Shown here piece by piece: positions 38,201 through 51,300 of a DNA stretch of 64,000 nucleotides (its first letter is position 1; the number at the start of each line of letters is the position of its first letter). The translations under genes were made by a program, and so were the position numbers. The notes beneath the pieces were generated by a model. It saw only the letters and a program-made list of their open reading frames with translations, was not told where the DNA came from and ran no database searches. The DNA comes from Baylisascaris procyonis (taxonomy: Eukaryota; Nematoda; Chromadorea; Rhabditida; Ascarididae): contig JAZARR010000175.1 of the NCBI GenBank assembly GCA_037389465.1, positions 2,604,001 through 2,668,000 of the forward strand, in the 5' to 3' direction.

Positions 38201-39954
38201 TCGAGCAAAATTATTCTGAGTGAATAATAAAAAAAGTATGATCTGAGGTTTCTTTTTTTTTTCATCAATAAGGAAAGAACAGTTTTAGTGGGATAATGTA
38301 TAGTATTCCTCTCTTTATTGCTAAAACATCGCAATACAATTGGAAAAGTTGTGGCTTCAGTTATCCATGTAAGATGGCCTCAATGTTGTGAGCTCTTAGT
38401 TGACTTTGCCGGAAGTTCGATGAGCTTCCCGCAGGTAAGTGGAGTTATTTAAATTAAAAGTGAATTTGCAGTTGAGTTATACCCTCTAGCATACGAATAA
38501 TGAATAAGTGAATGTTCATCAACAGTATATATCGGGAAAAATAAAATGGATAATAAATCATAGTTGTTTTCTTAATATTTCAACAAAAAAACTTCTGTGT
38601 GTGGATGAATATTGAAATCAATCAATAAATGAAAAAAATTCACAGCTGATAATAAAAAATGGGAATTGAAAAAAAAAATTATAGAACGTTTCGAAATGAA
38701 CCAATAGCTGATTCTTCATTCATTCATAAATTGTTGAAAAAAGAAAGCCTACTATGCTTTCAAGCTTGTCTGAATATCGTACAAAATAAACTTTCATAAA
38801 ACTTTACTTTTACTTCCGGTTCATTGTGAAGAATATTGCGAACGACACAAGGAATGAGGAGCAAAGGAGCATTGAATCGGAGAGCTTCTATTTAAGAGAT
38901 TGGGCTCCCGAAGCGAAACGTAGAGTTTGTTCGATGAATTGCTCGAGTTACGGTAGTAAAAGACGAGAGTCGCATTGGCAATTTGGATGTTCGCTTTGTG
39001 GATTTGCACGTCGGGATAGTTGGTATAGCGGTTCGATTGTGTGGATTATCGGTTTCGTTGAGGTTAATTAGTGATGCCAACCAGGTGGAGATAATTTAAT
39101 ACTTGAAAAGATTTGATTAGGTAATTGAATGGAAAATTTATTTCACTCATTGAATACCAACCATTTCGGAGTTGATGAGGACACTTTGCCGATGCTTTCT
39201 TATTGCAGATATTTCCATCATCTTGTCTCTTCCTCACCCATTCCGTTCTCTCTTCCCCCTCCACCTCCCCCTCTCCGCGGATCGCCGAGGTCTTCCACTT
39301 CCCATGTACCCACTCATAAGTCCTCACATAGCTATCAGTAAATGATCCTGGTGCAGCCAAGCGTACGCTACTTATCTTAAGCATGCTCAATATCCTGCCC
39401 ATGCCAAATTTCTATCGAAATTTGATAGGCAACCGAAGCTTTTGAATCCTGATAAGTACTGCTTCAGGATTTAAGGATTCTGGAGAGTTGTGGAGCCATA
39501 AATAAATAGAATATTCATGCCCCATTCATTTTAAGTCATCACCCCATTTCTTCTTCTGTTGCCAGCTGTTCTCGCCGAACAACTTTTCATTGCAATATAT
39601 CAAAAATAATTTAGTGAATATTAAACTTACTTACCAATTTGTTGCCCAACGAGTAAAAAATTCGCTGTTGCCTCGTTTTTTTTTTTTTTGTTTATTTTTG
39701 CATGTATTTTTCCGAATGCATGGTTATGTTCCATTGTCGAACTTAATCGCCTTCGATTTGCGGAAGCAGTTTCCTTTATTTTGTTTTATATTTAATTAAG
39801 CGATTAATGGTTGATACGTTGCTTTTCATTACCATTCGTTTGCCTTCGATTACCTTTATATTCATGAGATTCGTTTACAAATTTCATCCATTTCATCGAG
39901 AATGGTTTATTAGAAATGACGAATGTGCACCTCGTCGATTTACAGAATATTCAG
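35279..39954. other. Spacer between MADF-BESS and nuo-4
   Basis: It contains the 3' untranslated region of the MADF-BESS gene and the upstream region of nuo-4. No recognisable protein. A segment ending at 38436 with a strong AG|GTAAGT donor (just after GAGCTTCCCGCAG) is exon-like and could be a 5' exon. A frame at 38826-39071 has no support beyond being open. Several T-runs of 9-15 bases are present. Confidence 0.45.
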
Positions 39955-42900
39955 ATGGTGGGTACTATAAGCCTATTACGATGCGGTACGGCACGTCTTC
40001 TCGTACCTGCTGCATCACAGGCATTCGCCATACCGTCGTCTGCATCGAGCCAACAAAAGCGTACCATCGTACATAAAAGCTTGCTTCATCTTGATCCTGA
40101 AAAGTATCCCGAACCATGGCCTTACAAAGAGAAAGGGTTCGTCATGAAGTTGTTGTAATTGGGCTTTATTTTCCATTTCTATGATTTTTAAAAATTTTTA
40201 AATGGAGGATGTCTTTCCCCCCACTTCAACTCTTCAGCCATTTTCACCAGCAGTCAATCCAATAGAGAGGAAATATTTGAGCGATTTTTTTTTTTGCTGA
40301 CTAGTGGCTAATTTGTTTTTAAACTCCCAAATAGTTGTTCCTCTTTTTTTTTTCTCGTACAGCATGAGATTTTCCCGTTATCTACGTTAAACTATGATTT
40401 TGCGATGCCAAACGAAAGCGCTTAACATACCTTGGGTGATATTATCACTGATAAGAGTGATAATCCCTATAAAATCCAAACTACTTTTGCATTTAATGCT
40501 TCCATCGGTTTTCTGTCTATGAAGATAGTTCTAGATAGTGCTTTAATGCTCATGATTACAGATTCAATTTCTGGCATGCAGTTATCGATCGTACACAACC
40601 TCGATTCCATCAGAACTCTAAGCTTATCGTTGTTGAAGGAAATGTCGGATCGGGCAAGGTGACTTAATTGTTGCATTTAAGATGTTGTTCTATAGAGTAT
40701 GAGATCATTTAATTGCTATGAACATCTCATTTTTACTGATTATTTTACGTGGGAATTATGTTGTTTTCACTCGGTTATAATATTCGTTAATGATTTAATA
40801 TATGGGAAATTCAAACGAAAATGATTACTTGGGAAAGGATATAGAGTGCGTTGAGGAATGAGTGAAGAAGAAAGATGAAACATATAACTGTCAATAAATA
40901 TTTACTTAGCTCAAGTTGAATTTATTGAAATAAGCTAATATTTAGACATCAACAGCACGTGAATTAGCCGATCAGCTGGGTTTCTATTTTATGCCCGAAT
41001 TTAAGATGGAGGATATCCTCATCGATCGTTACAACAATGATATGCGAAATTTCTATCATCTGGTTTGGTTTTCGTTCATTTTTATTGTTGTTGTTTTTTT
41101 ATTTATATTTTATTAAAAATATAGGTTTATCGACGCTTATATTTATACGCTATTTATTTATTCAAAAGCATTTTTATTGTTGTATAAAGCAAACGAATGA
41201 ATAAATTTTCAAAAGAAAATTTTCTATGAATAAATTTTTAAAGTTTAAAATTATAGTTCCCGAAACGATTTCGCATACCGGATATGGAAATGTTCTATAA
41301 GGATCCAATGTCGGATATGTCGGCGGTGATGCGTGATCGAATCTTCAATTGTCGTTTTGATCAATATTTGAACGCAGTGGCACATATACTCAATACAGGT
41401 GAATCCGAACTTTTAATAGACACATGCTGCTCGATGGTAGTGTTTTTTGTTAGAAATGTGGATACAATAGGCTGTGGTGAGTGGATGATGACTTGAATAG
41501 GCAGGCACTGGCAACTCTTCTTTCTTCAATTTTCTAAATTAAGATCTGCACCTTATCAGCCCTTATCACCTTATCATCTGAGATTTGCTCAGAAGTTTGT
41601 TATAGGTGCATTATTAATCACCCACCTGTGCATATCTTTGACTAATTACTGATATTCTAATTTTTATAGCGTTTTTGAATTGATATTCTTGTGGAAAAAA
41701 GCAAATTTACGCGTTATTTCTTTGAGACTTAAGTTGCGCTTTGTTGTGCACTTTTTGTGCTTAGTGAATTCTCTTAAATAATCCATCACGTATCGATGAA
41801 TATATTGTTGTTGATGAAATATGAGTTCATTAACTTTATGCCTACAAGTATTACTTGTTTAGATTGGGGAAATACATAAAGAGTGATGATAGAAAGTAAT
41901 AAAGCATCTTTTGATAGTGCTTAGGGGAAGGAATATTTCATTACCGTTACTGTCGATTAATATTTGTTACTTTCATAGTGGCACATTTTTAATGGACTAA
42001 AAATAAGCTTTATGGCCTTGCCAAAATATTGTTACATTATGGATATTCTTCGCAGAAAATAATTTTTTTACTTCGATTCATTTCAGGTCAAGGCGTTGTC
42101 TTGGAGAGATCACCACATTCTGATTTTGTTTTTGCGAATGCAATGCGAGCTAAGAACTATATCGGTCCCGAATGTATGTTTTTTGGCATATTATCCACTT
42201 TTTTTTATTATTAATGCTTTAAGAGCACTTGAGTAGTAATATTAGTATAATATTAGTATAACAGCCTTCGAGACATTTAAGTGGGAAAAAATTTTATTTT
42301 GAAGGTGTAAAATTTTCACCTCATTTAGTACTTATAGATGAAGACATTCAATGAAATTTTGCATTGAATTTTATTTTTATATGCAAATATTTTGTCTCCA
42401 TAGAAGAATTAGAAATTTTTTTTTTTCAGATTTCAAGCACTATTTTTATGTGCGGAAAACATCGTTGCCTAAGTTGCATTTCTGGCCACATTTGGTTGTC
42501 TATTTGGATGCACCAGTCAATGTTTGCCTCGAGAATATACGCAAAGAGGGAAATGTTCGTTCTTTCTTTATTATTACATATATATATATATATATATATG
42601 TCTAATTTTCGTATAATTATTGCTTTATTGAATTTATTTTCTATATTGAGATAGTATTTATTTTTTTTTTAATTTTTAAATTTTATTTTTTATAGAAAAA
42701 AATTTTTTTCTTCTTTCAGAACAGCCATATTGAAAAACTCATTTTTTTTTAGTTGAGATAATAGAGTGATTATAAGTAAATTGTTCTCTTCACATGCGCT
42801 CATATATATCAACTCTTTTAATTATCAACTTAATTGCTTTATTTTAATGTATAAGTTTTATTATTTATTTAACAACAATGGAATATTGCTTTGAAAAACT

Positions 42901-45735
42901 GCCTAGACGGAATGGCCTGGTTATATGTGTTGATGTTATACATCGAACTGCTTTAATTGTGAATGAACTATGTGATATTATTTTAAATAAGTTCTTAATG
43001 AGTGTGATTATAGGTGAATAAAGCGTCGGTTGTGGATGAAACCTATTTGAAGACCATTGAGGATTCTTATAAAGATTCGCTGAGAGAATTTCAGTAAGTT
43101 TTTTTTTTTAACTTTCACTCTATCATAATAAATAATAAAAGTTGTAGTTTACTCGACTTTTATAGATTTGATTTTAGCCGCAAATAAATAAAAACCATAA
43201 GCAGTCGAATGTGTTTATAATGAAAATAGACGATCGGCGTTTAAGGTTGTTTTATTGATTGCCTGCCATATGTAGTTAATTCTAAATGACTGATTGTTGG
43301 CAATGTTTGTGGCGGAGTAGTTGCTTTTTTTTGCGATGTAGCCACTGAGCGCCGAAAGTTGAGGTGATATAATCATAACTTGGTCGACTGAAAAAAGGAA
43401 TAGAAAAGGGATTCCATCGCTAATAAATCGACTTGAGGTTAAATAGTTTGATGTATCGGAGAAATCCAGGAGACTTGTTTTGAGTGTTGGATCGGCAAAT
43501 ACAGAGAAATAATTGGGAGAATAAACGATTCTATTGAGGAAACATTCGAAAATTTTGGTATACGATTGGTCGAAGAGAGGAGACACTGATACGATCGTCG
43601 AAGATATTGAACGAATGGATTTCGACTTCTTTGAGTGGCATTCTGGTGATGTGTTCGAGGAATGGTTCGAGCTCGTCGATGAGGTTTCTTGGGCTGGTTG
43701 GCGTATATAGTACGTTCATTGTCTTTTTTATTGAAATTAAAGTGCTCTCTTTTTGTTTTCGTAGGCAGATGAATGAGAAAATGGACGAATTTTGAATTCC
43801 GTGCATTTAAGAAAGCATTCTTCGTTGAACTACTGAAGTTTTTACTGAAGATATGATAGTTATCGAGGCGGATACTTTAATGCATAGATGAGTTAATATT
43901 GATTGAATCTTAGCGTTGATTTTTTTGTTTTTATAAGGCAACGGTTTCCTTCGCGGAATTTCCGTTTAAGCCTCACTCTCTTAGCGAGGTCGTATTGTGG
44001 ATTATTCCTTATTGTTGTGGTTGTTTTCCATTCGTTTCTCGAGGTTCAACTTTATCTCAATTATAATATAGTTTTTTATTACTATGTACTTCTTACAAAG
44101 TTTAATTAAGTTATTAAGTTTAATTTTATTAATTTTTCTAATTCTTTGCGCAAATATAAGTCTATATATTGGATGAAAACTGTTTTGATATAGTAAGCGA
44201 GTATTTTAGTGTTACGCAGAAGTATAAAGCTCGAAGTCAGGCATTCGACGGTATTCTGACCCATGAAGTTGGTGAACTTTACATCAATCCACGAGATATG
44301 GGACACTATATTCATACGATGAAAAAAGAGGTACGTTGAAGCAATTAAAGTTGTATAGGATAAATAATTGTTAGTTAAGAATGGTGTTTCCAAGAAATAG
44401 ATTTAAGGAATTTCTTTGTTTAGAAAATCGTTTTCGATGCAAATTTTATTTATCAATTTTGTTTATCCTTTGAAATTTTAGTCAAATGTTTTCCAAGATG
44501 CTTTGTGATATACTGGATGCGATATAAAACTATTATTTATCTGAATATGATATAAATAATAACAGTTTGATCACCGTTTAAGACATATTTGTATACTCGA
44601 GTACGTAATTGTTATTGATTCCTTTTAAAGAGTTACTATGAGGCTATTCTTCAATAATGTGCACTGGTTAAGGTATTGAAAAGCCCATATGGCTATGGAT
44701 ATATTAGAGAACGAGGGGATCCTATCGCTGGTTTAAGCATTATGCGCTATGGTCATATGCTTCCTGAGCCATGGTTCGTTTTATTTTGATTTTATTTTGC
44801 GCAATTTTTGTTGAACGTTTCTCTCTATTCAACACTGAAGTATAAAGATGACCACTTTGATTGTTGGTCAGTGAGATGGTCAATTTCAAATTTGTGTACT
44901 TTTTTAAATTTCATTTTCAACATTTCAGTTATATTAATTATAGTGTTGCATGAACATGCGTGGATATAAGAATAAGCCCAATGGTCATTTTTTTTTGGGG
45001 GCGCAAAAAAAGGAAACTGCAGCTCGTTGTTCTTCTGTCAGAAATAATTCTGCAGGATATATCAAAACTTTTTGTCCGTCCACTAAAAGATATCAACAGT
45101 TGGCATCATGGGGGATTGATGACTTATTTAATATGCCCGACATTAATATAGACATCACTGATCATTAAACGAAAATGCTTGTCAATACTTAGCACGTTGA
45201 ATGGAGTTACTGGTTTTGTAGTCCGTTGGAACGTGAGAGGATGTGAAGGGATAAGGGGAGGAGTTCGAAGAGCCGGGACTTTCTTTTCATTTTGGACTTC
45301 GCCGAGAAGAACTTTAGCGCTTTCCATCAGAAAATTCTCGACATTCTACGTCGAAACTGGAGTCGCCATTTTATTCGCTTCATTTCTTTTGTTTTCACTC
45401 AAAAATATTGAACTAGAATATCCTTGGGATTATTCTCAATATTGTCACCTTTATTTATTTTTAATATGCTTCTATAACTATTCTCAATGTTTCGTTAGGC
45501 AGTTATCCTTATTTCGTCTCTCTATTTCTTCATATTCTTCAGTCAATAAATCAGTGATTTCAGCTATTAATTGTGAATTGTTATAAAGCAAATATAATGA
45601 TATAGTTGAGTTATTAATTGCAGGTATGAGTACTACTTCAAGGAGGCCTATTATGATGATTGTATGGCACATGAATCGGGAATGGATCCATTTGCGACGA
45701 GCTATAATCCGGACTATGTTCATGCTGAACACTAG
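39955..45735 (+). CDS. nuo-4: NADH dehydrogenase (complex I) subunit NDUFA10 / NUO-4
   Basis: Accessory subunit of mitochondrial complex I, on the matrix side. The family is built on a deoxynucleoside-kinase fold. Ten exons join in phase to about 387 residues: 39955-40136, 40562-40658, 40946-41062, 41257-41398, 42087-42173, 42430-42554, 43014-43093, 44210-44330, 44673-44773, 45624-45735 (TAG). The N-terminus is Ser/Ala/Arg-rich with few acidic residues, as for a mitochondrial presequence, and is followed by PEPWPYKEKGFNFWHAVIDR, typical of the family. The P-loop-like VVEGNVGSGKTS is intact across exons 2-3. Later motifs are ELADQLGFYFMPEF, VVLERSPHSDFVF, and LVVYLDAPVNVCLENIRKEG. The start ATG follows AATATTCAG directly, and TTTACAG lies just upstream, so a trans-spliced leader site is plausible. 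An AATAAA lies at 45926-45931. An upstream in-frame ATG exists at 39916. Confidence 0.95.
42578..42599. repeat. TA microsatellite
   Basis: About 11 TA units, 24 bases into the intron after exon 6 of nuo-4. Confidence 0.9.
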
Positions 45736-47100
45736 GGCTTTTATTGATGTAAATGTTGTTATCGAGCAATTGCTAACACATCCCCCATAAGGGTCATTTC
45801 GTCGAAGGCTTTATTTCTCTTGTTCAACCCCTGCTCGTGTATCATCTGTAACTTCCAACTCTCTGTTCGATTGTTGAATGATACATTATCAACTGGGAGG
45901 GGGAAAGGCTAAAGGTTAAAGTTCAAATAAAGCTGAAAGGGAGATGTGAAAGTATTGATAACATTATCTGATATAGAAAATAAAAATTTTATTGCATATT
46001 CGTATTCGATTGGAAATATGTTATCAGTGATGTTATCACAAATTCTACAATATCAAGGTGGTGATATTTGCATATGGAAAGCATCGATTATAATTCAGTC
46101 ATGAGCGTTTTCATTCATTTTTGGGATTTATAAGATTTTTTATTGATAACGCATCGTTGTGCAAAAAATTTTATGAAGAATTTTAAGGTGATTATAGAAT
46201 GTATTCATATTATTTATGCAAATTTTTGTATGCATAAAAATTAAAATATTTCTCTGAAATAATTAATTTCAGTACAGTTCGATATGTCTGAAGGGGGGGG
46301 GGGCGGTTATTTATTAACTACTGGCTTAATTATTTGTATATAAGATCAAAAGGCAACTGTACATATTTCATTCGAATATTTATATTCCCGTATAGTGGTT
46401 GTATGCAAAAAAAAAAAAAAAAACACATTGGGGCAACTATAGAATGCTAATTCAGTTATCTCTATCAATGCAAAATTAAACATCAATCGTTTTGCTAACA
46501 ACGGTGGAATATCTCTTCGAAAATAGCTTCATAGCTATATGATTAGCAATATGATTTCGTATCGAATGAGTGAAATTAATTTCATAAATGGCATATGATG
46601 TGTAATACAAGATATTGGGAGATAAGGAAGAGATTCGACGAGTATTCACATATGGCGATAACATCGACCATATGTGTAATAAAGTCGACGAAAGCGTTTA
46701 GCATATATAAACGTCTTTCATTATTACGTTTTATTGCTTCATGCTGCTAATTTAGTGCATATGGGTATATAGGGAAATGGGACACAAAGAAATGCTTCCC
46801 GGGAAGTCTCAGGTAGAACGCTGAGCACAAGACTTACAGGTAAGTAAAATGCTCATTTAAATTTGTAAATCTGTAAATTAGAGTGCCCAGCTACCATCGT
46901 AGGAGAGTATAATTCTATTTCATCGACATAGATTTTATGCCCAAATAATTTGCATATCCCATTTGAATCGTTTAATTGTCTAACGTTTTAAAAGTGCCAA
47001 CCGGCTGTCATTCACCATTCCTTTATGCTGAATATCTGCCTTAATCAACTTTTAATCTTAATGAATTTCAAACATTTTAATTTCGGAAGTGATGGGAATG

Positions 47101-47142
47101 CATGACCTGAACTTGAGGCTTAAACCTCAAGTCCAGGTCATG
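47101..47142. repeat. Perfect-but-one hairpin, 18-bp stem, 6-nt loop
   Basis: Left arm CATGACCTGAACTTGAGG (47101-47118), loop CTTAAA, right arm CCTCAAGTCCAGGTCATG (47125-47142). The one imperfect pair is A/C in plus-strand RNA and a G-U wobble in minus-strand RNA. Confidence 0.9.
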
Positions 47143-48323
47143 AACATCAAGTCTCTATTAGATTTTCATCGATAATTTCCCATCTAAAATATTTTTTCCA
47201 CCCGTTTATTTTCGGCATCTAAAACGCTAAATGCATTTGAATCGATCAATTTTTCATAGAGGTCAATTCAAGCTTCTCTCTCGTTATTCAACGCAATAAC
47301 GCATCTCTGCATATACGCACGCGTGTATTGACGCGTTCATCAATGAGCGTTACTCTCGTTCTTATGCTCTTCCCATATGTGTATACATTATCTTTTGTTG
47401 TTTATGTTTGTCGTCCATGCTGCATACTCTTTTCAAACTGTTTTCATCTCTACCCGATAATAATGTACTCTCTTATCGATGACGTAGTGCGTTAAGCGGC
47501 CTTATTGCGACGCACTACCCACGTTGAGCCATTGATGTTGTGTTCCGTGTTCGCCAACGATTCCTTTTTCGTTTCTATGGTGGGAGATGGAAAGGAGGAG
47601 GGAAATTTAGGACGGGGAGGGGGTATGTGGGGGTGATGTAAGTGCAGTAGGGGGGGAGGGGCATTTTGTCTGTCCCATTCATAGATTCGCGATCGCATTT
47701 TTTTTGGTTTGTTTCAATATTTTCTCACTGTTATATATGTGCGTCATTCATTTTCTTCAGTTATTTTTTTTCAAATCCTATAATATATAATAATAATTAT
47801 TATTATTATCGAAGTGAAAGTTACTATTTTCTGAAATCTCAATGTTATGACGAGAATATTTCTTTGTGGATATTTGTACCTGATGAGTTGAAATCCTCAC
47901 AGCAGTTATATAATATCCCCTGAAATGATCTCTTCTTTTTTTTTTGCTGTTTTTTCCATATTTCTAGGCACATTTCTTTTCTATTGTTCCTGAACTTCGT
48001 GGTCAAATCATTGGCGGTAATTTCAATGCTAAATATTGAATATAGGTGCAATGGAGTTGAAAATACAGGAACAGATGGGTGGGGAGAGGGGGGGGGGGGG
48101 GAATTAAAAAAGGGAAATGAAATAGGATCTGAGCGTGAGAATGTGTCATCACCTTTCGCAACAATGGAGGGTGTAAGAAGGGCTAATATATGTTTTTAAT
48201 AAAAATTCTGAGTGAAAAAAAGCCGTGAGTAATTGTCGTCTGATTTCTGCATAATATTTCCATTATTTTATTTTTCTAAATATTTTTGCATAATTCTGAT
48301 TTTACTATAAGTTTTGGTATTAT

Positions 48324-48325
48324 AT

Positions 48326-48372
<47 letters not shown>
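48324..48372. repeat. TTTA microsatellite
   Basis: About 12 TTTA units in the nuo-4/ogt-1 spacer. Confidence 0.95.
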
Positions 48373-48373
<1 letters not shown>

Positions 48374-51300
48374 TGTTATAATCCATATTTATTATTATTT
48401 ATTGAATTTCTTCATCAATCTTATCAGTAAAAACGCATATCGCATCCACGTTTCCATTGAAGTTCTTTATTTTATTGGCATTTCTTCTATAATATTAGTG
48501 TTTAATATTCTAGTTGTTATATTCTCCTCATTATTATCGATTCGATTTCACAATGTTCTACATATTTGCAACTTTATATAATCTCCAAATTTACATATTT
48601 CCTCATTTCCCGTTTTTTTTTTTTTTTTGAAATGTTCTTATATATTGTGAAATCGGTCACATCAACTATCTTGTAGACCTTATTAGCTCTACATCTTTCT
48701 TATTCATCAAGCGTACTCTCTATATATCTATCAGTATCCATTTGCATATATATAAGATTCAATTTTACGTTCGAATGCTAGTGAATACGCTTGAATTCTT
48801 GTTGTACGAATTTATTAGCACTTTAAGTCAAAATTCATCACTGTGGTTACTTTGCCTCCCTCATTGTCCATCCCGAAGCAATGAATCGATCAGGAGCTTA
48901 CTTGCGAATCCAACCGGAGCTTTTGATATCTTATGCAAATTTTTTACAAAATAAGAGAAACCAATGATCCTGAATTTTTTCCTTTCTATAATCATCAGTA
49001 ATTTTTTATTGCAACAGAACATATCGACAGTTGTTGCCGCTTTACTCAAACAATTACATCTGTTGGTACTTCATTCTATAATTGAATGTAAATTTTTCCT
49101 ATGCCCTAAAATAGACGGGTGAATCATTTCCCGGTGGTTGTGTTCAGATGACCTAAAATTACCGTATACGTGATAGTGAAGTAGATGAAAATTGCATTTT
49201 TCTAGTATTCACCAGGCACCAAATATTTCTTTTCGTTGAAAAATTTGCACTTTTTTATTATCTGCAATTCTCTCTACGAAGGAACTCGAACAGCCCATAG
49301 ATACAGCCCGATTAAATTTTATGCGTTTATTAAGGCATGATCGTCTATTCGTTTAAATCTCTCGGCTGCATAGTTACAAGCGTTTGTGGAACTTAATGTG
49401 GCGAATTTTGTGAATATTATAGAGTTATGTTTTATGCAAATTTCGAAACTAATTGATGTATTTAAATGCGATGAAAACATTTGCGTAGATTTTAGCACGA
49501 TACGAGTGCCTATTTTAGAAGCATTCGAGTAGGAAACGAGAGTATATTTGTGGAAACGTTGCGTTGATGAAAAGGATCATAGAGCCGCACATCGTGCGAA
49601 TATTCCTGGCGCACTTTCCCGACTTCTTTATGGGCATTTTTTACCCTTCAGTTCTTCCCATAGAAGGGAATCGAGCCTAACTGTATAAGAGTTTATAATC
49701 GTCCTCAGTAGTTGTTGTTATATTGCATGTTTGCGCGTTTATGTGTACGCACATCTTTATATATAATAAGCTGACAATTTGCACTTGAAATTGGCGTTGA
49801 ATCGATGGATTCGTTTATAAAAATGTACCCTTAAATAGATTTACTTACAAAAAAAAAGTTTTAACTGCGCAATCGATGAATTGTTTGTTTTGCCGATCAA
49901 ATTTCGTTCTAAACATCGAATGCTTGGACGCAAGTTTTCTTACAAATTCATTCGTGCATCTAATTGCAGCTGGTCTTATTGCATGTGCATTTTATTTCAC
50001 TTTTGAATAATATTGTTTTTATTATATAAATATTATAGTTATATTATACAAATATTATAGTTCGTTCTTAGCTGTGCTAGCACAGGTGAATTTTCATCAA
50101 CTTGGACTGGTTTATAAAGAGATTTAATTATGCATAAGTTAATGATAATTGATATGTGTACGTGAATGTAGTATATTGTTATCGCTTTGCTAAATAGGGA
50201 TTGCCTGAGATTAGTGAGATTACGTCGGTTTCATTACTTGTGCTGTGGCAGTTTTTTAAATAATATTTGGTGTTGTTGCTTAAAAGTTCGCAATCGGCTG
50301 TATCGGACAGCATGTCTTCGTTGAAATTTCTAAAACTTTTTTTTTTTTCAGTACATATTTCTAAGTTAATTCCCATAATGACGTCATTTTATATATCTGC
50401 GCTTTATAATTTGGTGCAGAAATAGTCATTGAATATCGTGGGCAAAATCTTTACATTTGTCTTTCAGTCTTACCTTAACGATTTTGATGTTGATGTTGAA
50501 GTTTTTTTAAATATAGAATAGAAATATTTTCATGACAAGTTAAAGTATGAATATTCAAAAAGGAAATTCTTGGTTTATATTGATTTTCACCGGATGCGAT
50601 TTTAGTTTTCATTAAATGGGCATCGATGTATGAGTGAGGGGGGGGGAGGGGTGATTCATAACGAAGCTAGTTGCTTCTTCTTGACTTAAAAGTTGTAAAT
50701 ATCTCTTTGCTTTGTGAGGGATAAAATTACACTGCGATGTGACAGCGGACGAAATCGCCCACTTACTTGAAATTGCGTTTGCATTTGCCTTTTTTTTTTT
50801 GATTGCTTATAGGGAGGAATTTACTCACGTTTTTTCTTTTTTTTTTGAAGTTGATGAACTCTTTTCTCACACTCCTTTATTTGAACGATTTGGGTTTCAT
50901 TCGTCTTTAGAAGTTTTCATCATGCGTCCATAGAAAGGATTTTTTTTTTTTTTTTAAATCGTTTGGCACAAATATCTTATTTTTTGGGATTTTATCATCG
51001 GCGATACTATACTTGATCGCTATGGTATGAAGCGATGAATTTATCTAGTAGTAAGCCTTTAGCGATCCAATTAGCGCGCCTAGTATTCGCTTGCATTGCA
51101 AAGTATGCGCTTATCATTTCTGTGTTCTTAAGCGATCATGCAAGATTGCATCGTCGATGCGTCGTATCTGTGCCGCTTCTTTCTGTTCGTCGAATAGTTT
51201 CAATTAATTCGGGAATCATTGAAGCAGAATTTTTGGAATTTATTAGATACAATGTAAACTCTAGAATATTTTTTATTTAATTTATTTTGTATTTTATTTT

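Noticed and set aside
38821..39080. Overlapping frames on both strands before nuo-4
   Set aside because: Both are open by chance; no acceptor or donor supports either, and no domain was recognised.
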